From contig CAJXHQ010000126.1 of assembly GCA_913054485.1 (NCBI GenBank), positions 1 through 7,910 of the forward strand: DNA of 7,910 nucleotides, in the 5' to 3' direction. This document shows positions 1-4,783 of this stretch, piece by piece. Below the pieces are notes generated by a model. The model saw nothing but the letters and a program-made list of their open reading frames with translations, was not told where the DNA came from and searched no databases. Origin of the DNA: an uncultured Paracoccaceae bacterium. Its GTDB lineage: Bacteria > Pseudomonadota > Alphaproteobacteria > Rhodobacterales > Rhodobacteraceae. The position numbers were made by a program, and so were the translations under genes. The first letter of the stretch is position 1; the number at the start of each line of letters is the position of its first letter.

Positions 1-164
1 CTCTTTCCACCCGCCCTTCACCCAGACCGGGACGAGTTAAAAAAGTAATGACTTTTCAGATCGTTGTTGAGAGTGTGTGGTGCCGCAATTGAAGTCAGCT
101 CAGCCCCTGTCAACGCGAACGGAGACACCCAAAGGCGGCGTGGTTGTGCGAGGTAGTGCGAAAG

Positions 165-191
165 CCTTGGTAGATTGAACCACAACCAAGG
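165..191. repeat. Inverted repeat CCTTGGT / ACCAAGG
   Basis: Arms of 7 bp (165-171 and 185-191) are separated by 13 nt. A competing 8-bp pairing also exists between TGGTTGTG at 141-148 and CACAACCA at 181-188. Two alternative stems in one short stretch downstream of the recombinase stop could be a transcript-end structure or chance. There is no U tract, so this is not called a terminator. Confidence 0.3.
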
Positions 192-279
192 TCGGTGACA
201 ATGCTTCTGTGACAGTTGTCGACTGATCTCAGGCTGGTCATTCGCTTCAGAAGGTACGAACGTCTTTTCCACCCGAAAC

Positions 280-292
280 AGGCACGGTGCCT
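280..292. repeat. 13-bp palindrome AGGCAC-G-GTGCCT
   Basis: Perfect 6-bp arms flank a single central base, 29 bp beyond the stop codon of the recombinase remnant. It has the form of a small protein-binding site, or of half an attachment site, but nothing else ties it to a function. Confidence 0.25.
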
Positions 293-320
293 TGCCTCGT
301 TTGAGGCCAAACGCGAACCG

Positions 321-1689
321 CTAATCGAACACGCGCTCTGCCTGATCATGCCACGTCTCTCCGGCCAGAAAGCACAGATCATAAAGGCTGACCGAAGATG
401 CCTCCCGACCGAAGGCCAATCGTTTCAGCACCTCCGGGGCGAGGTATGCCAGCCGCAACTGGCGGCTGACGTGACGTTCAGCCAGCCCATTGGCCTCGGC
501 CAGTTCCTGGACCGTGTTGAACTCGCCAGCCTCCATGCGTCGTCGCCAACCCCATGTCGGCCTCTGAAACTGCAACCTGTTCCTTTTTCAGGGACGCGAT
601 CACCTGCGACACCACCTCCGGCGTCTGCAGAATTCGCCGAACCTCGGTCGCGACCGCGTCCTCAACCATTCCAGCCGCAAGCCGCATCGGGGCGGTCTCT
701 TGGCCGGTCTCTCGGTTCCGGATGACGTCCATCGACACATAGTAGCGGTAAAGCTTCGCGCCCTTCTTCGTGCTGGTGGGGGTCATGGCGGCGCCGGTGT
801 CGCTGAATATCAGCCCTTTCAGGAGAGCGGGGGTCCGCGACCGGCTGTTGTTGGCACGTTTGCGGGGGCTTTCCTGCAGGATGGCATAGGCCCGATCCCA
901 GAGATTGTCGTCGATGATTGCGTCGTGCTCGCCGCGATACGCTGTGCCCTTGTGGACAGCGTCTCCGCGATAAACCCGGTTCTTGAGCAGCCGGTAGAGA
1001 TAGCCTTTGTCAATCAGGGTGCCCTGCTTGTTGCGGAACCCCTCGCGGCGCAGTTCGCGCGCCAGAACCGTGGCGGAGCCGAGTTCAACAAACCGCTCAA
1101 AGATGCGACGGACCGAAGCGGCCTCGGCGTCATTCACCACCAGCTTGCGATCCTGCACATCGTAGCCGAGGGGCACGTAGCCCCCCATCCAGATACCGCG
1201 TTTGCGGGACGCGGCCACCTTGTCGCGGATCCTCTCGCCGATCACTTCACGCTCGAACTGGGCGAAACTGAGCAGGATGTTCAGCGTCAGCCGCCCCATC
1301 GAAGTAGTGGTGTTGAAGGACTGCGTGACAGAGACGAAAGTGACGCCATTCCGGTCGAAGATCTCGACCAGCTTGGAGAAATCCATCAGCGACCGCGACA
1401 GACGGTCGATCTTGTACACCACAACCACGTCGACCAGCCCACCTTCGATGTCCGTCAGAAGTTGCTTGAGACCGGGTCGTTCGAGATTGCCACCAGAAAA
1501 CCCGCCATCGTCATAACGGTCGCGGGTGGCGACCCAACCTTCAGATCGCTGACTGGCGATATAGGCCTCGCAGGCCTCTCGCTGGGCGTCGAGGGTGTTG
1601 AACTCCATGTCGAGACCGTCTTCGGTCGACTTGCGAGTGTAGATGGCGCAGCGAAGGCGGCGGTTTGGGCGCGCGTTGATGTCCATCAT
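321..1689 (-). pseudogene. Large serine recombinase, internally deleted and frameshifted
   Basis: This was a site-specific DNA recombinase of the large serine (resolvase/invertase) family, of the alphaproteobacterial type that sits beside DUF2924. The uninterrupted part (1689 to 478) encodes 403 residues. The N-terminal catalytic domain is complete: YTRKS near residues 17-21 holds the nucleophile Ser21, followed by the typical LDAQREACEAYI segment, YKIDRLSRS and FAQFERE. The recombinase DNA-binding domain follows (GYVPLGYDV, then LLKGLIF...YRYYVS), without zinc-ribbon cysteines. Near 560-580 the frame ends in unrelated residues (after VAVSEAD). The adjacent frame (575 to a TAG at 321-323) encodes the family's C-terminal helix-turn-helix region (RRRMEAGEF, ELAEANGLAERHVSRQLRL). 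The central-to-C-terminal stretch, roughly 100-150 codons by comparison with family length, is missing at this junction. The start overlaps the upstream gene by ATGA. The catalytic domain might fold, but integration is unlikely to work normally. Confidence 0.85.
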
Positions 1690-1901
1690 GCTTCCGCCCG
1701 CTTCCGCTCACGAAACCCGAAGAAGCGATAGCCATTCCAGCGCGTGCCTGTGATGGCGCGCGCCACTGCCGAGAGTGACTTGTACTTGCGGCCCTCCCAA
1801 TCGAACCCGTCCTTTAGGACGGTTTGGGCCGCCACGCTCGCGATAGCTTCGGCCACAGTAGCTTCGGAATTGTAAACGGCTGTAATAACTGTAATTTTCA
1901 A
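1686..1901 (-). CDS. Chimeric 71-residue ORF: glycosyltransferase start fused to DUF2924 C-terminus
   Basis: Residues 1-27 (MKITVITAVYNSEATVAEAI...) are the unmistakable opening of a family 2 (GT-A fold) glycosyltransferase: first beta strand plus the VYNSE nucleotide-sugar loop. From about residue 28 the sequence becomes the C-terminal core of DUF2924 (VLKDGFDWEGRKYKSLSAVARAITGTRWNG read in two halves, then FFGF). DUF2924 proteins are normally longer (over 100 residues) and sit directly upstream of large serine recombinases; their role is unknown. Here the stop overlaps the recombinase ATG as ATGA, so the partner arrangement is kept. The start is TTG at 1901-1899, chosen because it gives the exact glycosyltransferase N-terminus and has GAGGA 9 nt upstream. 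The product cannot be a glycosyltransferase (no DXD, no acceptor domain). Whether the truncated DUF2924 part functions is doubtful; the gene may be a translated relic. Confidence 0.75.
   Translation of the reverse strand: MKITVITAVYNSEATVAEAIASVAAQTVLKDGFDWEGRKYKSLSAVARAITGTRWNGYRFFGFRERKRAEA
1807..1822. repeat. Inverted repeat CCGTCC-TTTA-GGACGG at the chimera junction
   Basis: Perfect 6-bp GC-rich arms with a 4-nt loop sit exactly where glycosyltransferase codons give way to DUF2924 codons. Much of it encodes the DUF2924 residues TVLKDG, so it may be native to that gene. Its position at the breakpoint makes it a candidate hairpin or recombination hot spot. There is no T run, so it is not a terminator. 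Confidence 0.5.
1821..1901 (-). pseudogene. 5' fragment of a family 2 glycosyltransferase gene
   Basis: Only the first ~27 codons remain, with their ribosome-binding site. The break to DUF2924 falls at the Thr codon near 1821, where an intact enzyme would continue into the second strand of its Rossmann-like fold. No further glycosyltransferase sequence occurs on either strand in this window, so the rest was lost or moved. Genes of this kind usually belong to surface polysaccharide loci, but no such neighbours are seen here. Confidence 0.7.
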
Positions 1902-1910
1902 TGTGGGCGT

Positions 1911-1915
1911 TCCTC
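1911..1915 (-). promoter_or_regulatory. Ribosome-binding site GAGGA supporting the TTG start
   Basis: GAGGA on the minus strand lies 9 nt before the TTG at 1901. It decides the start of the chimeric ORF and suggests that the glycosyltransferase translation-initiation region was carried over intact. Confidence 0.55.
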
Positions 1916-1955
1916 AAGCTGGCCCATCGCATAACTGAAGGCCTAGGAAGCGTGA

Positions 1956-2012
1956 TTAGGCGATCTTATGAACTAACTCCAGCCTGTTTCCGTGTGCGTC
2001 GAGAATTCCATC
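1956..2012 (-). pseudogene. Possible 3' end of a gene (VOC/glyoxalase-like tail)
   Basis: Reading the minus strand, 18 codons give DGILDAHGNRLELVHKIA before a TAA at 1958-1956. This resembles the closing 'DPDGNRLELV' strand of VOC-superfamily (glyoxalase/dioxygenase) proteins. Upstream in the same frame I see no other family features. The match is short and could be chance. If real, it is the scar of another deleted gene, ending 54 nt before the TTG of the chimeric ORF. Confidence 0.2.
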
Positions 2013-2095
2013 GATCGCATTGCTCTGCGCAGTACTGCGATATGCCACACGGAGAGGGTTCGCGGCCAGACCCATCTCCTACGCCATACCCCCAC

Positions 2096-2112
2096 TTTCA
2101 GATTATCTGAAA
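2096..2112. repeat. 17-bp palindrome TTTCAGAT-T-ATCTGAAA
   Basis: Perfect 8-bp arms flank one central base. The size and symmetry fit a dimeric regulator's operator. It lies about 190 bp before the DUF1254 pseudogene start, so it may be a leftover control site of that gene or of lost neighbouring DNA. No regulator gene is nearby. Confidence 0.4.
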
Positions 2113-2207
2113 CCGCGATATGCGTGCGTGTCTGTCGCTGCCGCACCTGAGAGGCTACAAGGTCTCCGGCGGGATTCAGCGCAGTGCCTGGCGGCGCTTG
2201 GCTCATG

Positions 2208-2236
2208 CGGAAATGCATGGCTGATGCATGTTTCCG
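2208..2236. repeat. Imperfect inverted repeat CGGAAATGCAT / ATGCATGTTTCCG
   Basis: The arms at 2208-2218 and 2224-2236 pair over 11 bp with a 2-nt bulge in the right arm, around a 5-nt spacer. It ends 68 bp before the DUF1254 pseudogene ATG, a plausible place for an operator or a 5' leader hairpin. No associated promoter can be assigned. Confidence 0.35.
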
Positions 2237-2304
2237 GCACCTTGATGCCTCAGCAGCGCTGACCTGCTTCAGCCTCGTAGCGTGTGTTGAAGGGGAATAA
2301 GTCT

Positions 2305-3262
2305 ATGAAATAACGTACTCTTATCAGCGCTGTAGCTGGTGCAATGATGGTTCTGCCGCTGTCTGCTTATGCAGGCTCCGGTGTTCCCACCCCGATGGAG
2401 CAGATCCAGTCGGCGGTGAAGGCCCAGGACACCAGGACACCAGCGCACTGGCTCAGCTGGCATATGAATATGCGTTCTCGATCGACGAAGCTTACAAGTA
2501 CTTCTACGAGACCACCGTCAAAACCGGCTATCCGATGAACCAGCTCCAAAACATCCGCAAGCTGGCGGATGATACCTATACGGCGCATCCCTCCATCAAC
2601 GACGAAACCCTGCATGTGATTGGCTGAATGGATGTTGCAGCTGAGCCGGTGATCATCACCATTCCCGACCATGACGAGGGGCGCTACTGGCTGTTCCACA
2701 CCATGAACATCCAGCACTTCACCGACTCTGCCTATGGTTCTCCGGACCGGGGAACCAAGGGCGGCTCCTTCATGTATGCGGTGGAAGGCTGGGAAGGCCA
2801 GGTGCCCGGCACGGTGGACGAGGTCATCTGTGCCGAGCATCCGCCTATGGCAGCTATATGGGCCAATGGGGCCTGCCTGCCGCCCACACCATGTATGGTG
2901 CAGACGACGCGGACACCCAGGGTGAACCGCTGGACGGGAGCAAGGACGAATACACTTTCACCTTCGAAGCTCCCGAAGTGGAAAGCTTCTGGTCCTACAC
3001 CGCCTACAGCGGCGAAACCCGCCTGATGGAAGAAAACGCTCTGAACCGCCACTCGCGCGGTGACCGGACGCTGGCGCCGAATGAAGACGGCACCCACACC
3101 ATCTGCATGAGCGCCGACACTGAAGGCCGTTAAGACGACCCGAACTTCCTGCCGATTCCGGACCACCAGTGGTACGCGATCCTGCAGATGCACACACCGG
3201 GTGAATCGGTCCGCCACGGTGACTGGAAGCCGACCCCGATCATCCGCGTCGAAAAGAACTGA
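2305..3262 (+). pseudogene. Exported DUF1254/DUF1214 protein gene, multiply broken
   Basis: The intact gene would encode a secreted or periplasmic protein of roughly 450-470 residues with an N-terminal DUF1254 and a C-terminal DUF1214 domain; the biochemical role of this family is not established. AAGGGG at 2290-2295 precedes the ATG at 2305. The signal peptide is readable (RTLISAVAGAMM..., ending AYA at codon 23). DUF1254 follows (YKYFYETTVKTGYPMNQLQN, DDTYTAHPSIN, MDVAAEPVIITIPD, RGTKGGSFMYA), then DUF1214 (AYGSYMGQWGLP, FEAPEVESFWSYTAY, LNRHSRGDRTL, DDPNFLPIPD) to a TGA at 3260-3262. Lesions: TAA at codon 3 (2311-2313), an 8-bp tandem duplication (2425-2440) shifting frame, TGA for an expected Trp (2625-2627), a frame change near 2830-2843 with about 130-150 central codons absent, and TAA at 3131-3133. 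The three frames add up to about 313 codons. It is certainly non-functional. Confidence 0.9.
2425..2440 (+). repeat. Exact 8-bp tandem duplication (CAGGACAC)x2 causing a frameshift
   Basis: Two adjacent copies lie at 2425-2432 and 2433-2440. Removing one copy restores the reading frame (AQD-TSALAQLAYEYAF), so this is a recent-looking slippage event inside the DUF1254 pseudogene. Confidence 0.9.
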
Positions 3263-3315
3263 TCGCCGAACGAGAAGATGCTGCCGCCAGGGGTCCCGTG
3301 CCGGCGGTGTCACTT

Positions 3316-3349
3316 CCGGGCTCCTGAACGCCCGGCTGGGCCGCTTTTT
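3316..3349 (+). terminator. Likely rho-independent terminator after the DUF1254 pseudogene
   Basis: CCGGGC (3316-3321) pairs with GCCCGG (3330-3335) across 8 nt. An alternative short stem GCCC-GGCT-GGGC spans 3330-3341. T5 follows at 3345-3349. The position, 54 nt beyond the stop codon, fits the end of the former DUF1254 transcript and would insulate the efflux operon from upstream transcription. The T run is short and separated from the main stem by 9 nt, so the call is moderate. Confidence 0.5.
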
Positions 3350-3410
3350 GCGTCCGGGCTGCGGCAGATCGGCGCCCGGCAGTTATTTTGTCATCCAAAC
3401 GAGTCCTGTG

Positions 3411-3506
3411 TGCGCAAGACAGGTTTCAAGGCTTGCGCATGCAATTGTGTATGACGTTGCATGCGGTCCGCAGAAAATTGCGGAGATTCTCTATGATTTC
3501 TTGCGG
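3411..3506 (+). promoter_or_regulatory. Repeat-rich control region upstream of the efflux operon
   Basis: Three inverted repeats lie almost end to end. TGCGCAAG (3411-3418) pairs with CTTGCGCA (3432-3439). CGCATGCAA (3436-3444) pairs with TTGCATGCG (3457-3465). TCCGCA (3467-3472) pairs with TGCGGA (3479-3484). Read another way, TTGC occurs at 3433, 3457, 3478 and 3501, at steps of 24, 21 and 23 bp, about two helical turns. A TATGAT at 3492-3497 could be a -10 element, and a TATAGT at 3555-3560 another, but neither has a good -35 at 17 bp. The arrangement suggests cooperative binding of a dimeric repressor or activator that controls the pump genes. The regulator is not in the window and its family cannot be named from this. 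Confidence 0.5.
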
Positions 3507-3619
3507 TTGTCCGCCTGCTGGGCAAGGATGGGACAAGCGAGATTCAGTGCATCGTATAGTTATGTTTTGACGGCCTGCGAAACGGACCAACCGGTGCGAA
3601 AGAGAAAGGCAATTTTCCA

Positions 3620-4780
3620 ATGAACAAGAAGAAACGCGAATTCCGGTCAGGGATCAGCACCCGCACGTTGATAGCGGCCGCAGGTTTTGCCCTTGCCGGC
3701 CTTTCCGCCGCTCCGGCCGTCCATGCGCAAGACGCGCCGCGGGTCTCGGTCATGGAAGCCTCGATGCAGCCCGTTATCCTGTCGGAAACCTTCATCGGCC
3801 GCGGCGAGGCCAAGGATAAGGTGGACGTGATCGCTCGGGTCAGCGGCTATCTGGAAGAGATCCTGATCGACGACGGCTCCGAAGTGAAAGCGGGCGATGT
3901 TCTGTTCCGCATTGAGGACAGTTCCTACGAGGCCACGCTTGAGGCGCGCCGCGCTGATCTCGCTAAGGCTGAAGCCAACCTGGAGCTTGCCTCGCTCGAT
4001 CTGGCCCGCAAGCAGGAGCTTTTCGAGCGCGGCTCTGTCCCAGAAGCGGACCGCGACACCTCGCGCGCCAATGAACTTGTCGCCGAAGCGCAGGTGCGGG
4101 CGGCCAAGGCAGCGATCACCCAGGCGGAACTGGACCTCAGCTATACCGAAGTGCACGCGCCCTTCTCCGGCCGGGTCGGCAAGATCCAGGTCAGCCTCGG
4201 TGATGTGGTCGGCCCGAACTCCAAATCGTTGGTCAATATCATCCGCGAGGCGCCGATGAACGTGACCTTCGCTCTGAACGAAAAAACCTTCACCGAGATC
4301 CTGGAGCAGCTTGAGCGCGACGAACTCGGCCGGCCGCGTCCCGGCGGCATTCCCGGCGTCTTTGTCATCCTGCCCGACGGCAGGCGCCTGGAAGAGCCGG
4401 GCAGGGTGGCCTTTGTCGACAACCGGGTGGATCCGGCAACCGGCTCGATCATCGTGCGCGCCGAGTTTGAGAACAAGCGCCGGTTGATTATCGACGGCTC
4501 CTTTGTGACTGTCGGTTTGGAATCCGAAGAACCCGCGGACCGGCTGGTGATCAGCCAGGCGGCAATCCAGCGCGACCAGCAGGGGCCTTTCGTGCTGGTC
4601 GTTGACGATGAAAACCTGGTCGAGCAGCGCTACCTTGTGACCGGTGACACCATCGGCACCGGCATTATCGTGCAGGACGGGCTGGCCGCCGGTGACACGG
4701 TCATCGTCGAAGGCCTGCAGCGGGTGCGCCCGGGCGTCGAGGTGGATCCGGTCCTGGCCGGCCAGTCTGAGGAACAATAA
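3620..4780 (+). CDS. RND efflux periplasmic adaptor (membrane fusion protein)
   Basis: The product, 386 residues, would link an RND pump in the inner membrane to an outer-membrane channel. A signal sequence covers about residues 1-36 (basic start, hydrophobic AAAGFALAGL, VHA cleavage site). There is no lipobox Cys, so it is not a lipoprotein. Family parts in order: beta-barrel strand and first lipoyl half (VIARVSGYLEEI...GSEVKAGDVLFRIED, about 69-100), alpha-hairpin coiled coil (about 103-172, Ala/Leu/Glu-rich), second lipoyl half (LSYTEVHAPFSGRVGKI, 173-189), beta-barrel (VTFALNEK... VDPATGSIIVRAEF, to 283) and membrane-proximal domain (GDTVIVEGLQRVRPGVEV). At the hairpin tip the channel-contact RxxxLxxxxxxS pattern reads R130, L134 and Pro141 in place of Ser. 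AAAGG lies 10 nt before the ATG. The stop is 3 nt before the pump gene, whose ribosome-binding site overlaps this gene's end. Length and motifs are normal, so the gene appears intact. Substrate is unknown. Confidence 0.93.
   Translation: MNKKKREFRSGISTRTLIAAAGFALAGLSAAPAVHAQDAPRVSVMEASMQPVILSETFIGRGEAKDKVDVIARVSGYLEEILIDDGSEVKAGDVLFRIEDSSYEATLEARRADLAKAEANLELASLDLARKQELFERGSVPEADRDTSRANELVAEAQVRAAKAAITQAELDLSYTEVHAPFSGRVGKIQVSLGDVVGPNSKSLVNIIREAPMNVTFALNEKTFTEILEQLERDELGRPRPGGIPGVFVILPDGRRLEEPGRVAFVDNRVDPATGSIIVRAEFENKRRLIIDGSFVTVGLESEEPADRLVISQAAIQRDQQGPFVLVVDDENLVEQRYLVTGDTIGTGIIVQDGLAAGDTVIVEGLQRVRPGVEVDPVLAGQSEEQ
4769..4773 (+). promoter_or_regulatory. Ribosome-binding site GAGGA of the pump gene, inside the adaptor gene's last codons
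   Basis: GAGGA lies 10 nt before the ATG at 4784 and is part of the final Glu codons of the adaptor. This arrangement supports translational coupling of the two pump components. Confidence 0.65.
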
Positions 4781-4783
4781 GCG

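Larger units (their letters stand above)
1..320. other. Non-coding stretch downstream of the recombinase remnant
   Basis: No credible gene is seen here. Open frames on both strands are short and match no family I recognise. The stretch lies just past the stop of the minus-strand recombinase remnant and may contain the edge of the former mobile element. The remainder of the glycosyltransferase gene whose start lies at 1901 is not found here. Small inverted repeats occur at 165-191 and 280-292. A weak AT-only stem at 41-56 (AAAAGT/ACTTTT) is followed, on the minus strand, by a T run; it is too poor in GC to call a terminator. Confidence 0.5.
2013..2304. other. Gene-poor spacer with two operator-like repeats
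   Basis: Short open frames here show no family resemblance. The only structures I can support are the inverted repeats at 2096-2112 and 2208-2236. A ribosome-binding site (AAGGGG, 2290-2295) for the following pseudogene closes the stretch. No convincing -35/-10 pair was found. Confidence 0.45.

Noticed and set aside
41..56. AAAAGT-AATG-ACTTTT hairpin as a minus-strand terminator
   Set aside because: The stem is 6 bp with one G-C-type pair per arm and lies about 265 bp past the recombinase stop, which is too weak and too far.
18..272. An 84-codon minus-strand frame after the recombinase stop
   Set aside because: It shares the frame of the recombinase tail but follows a stop codon, has no ribosome-binding site that I can see, and resembles no known family.
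700..1731. A 343-codon open frame on the plus strand
   Set aside because: It is antisense to the recombinase, whose catalytic motifs are certain, and its product shows no recognisable domain.
1844..1867. Direct repeat TAGCTTCGG twice
   Set aside because: It falls in glycosyltransferase codons and encodes the natural EAT/EAI repetition, so no special role is needed.
1..3262. CRISPR array, tRNA gene or insertion-sequence ends
   Set aside because: No regularly spaced long repeats, no tRNA-like fold, no DDE transposase and no matched terminal inverted repeats were seen.
3530..3560. GGGACA/TATAGT as the pump promoter
   Set aside because: The spacing is 19 bp and the -35 match is poor. It is kept only as a mention in the control-region entry.
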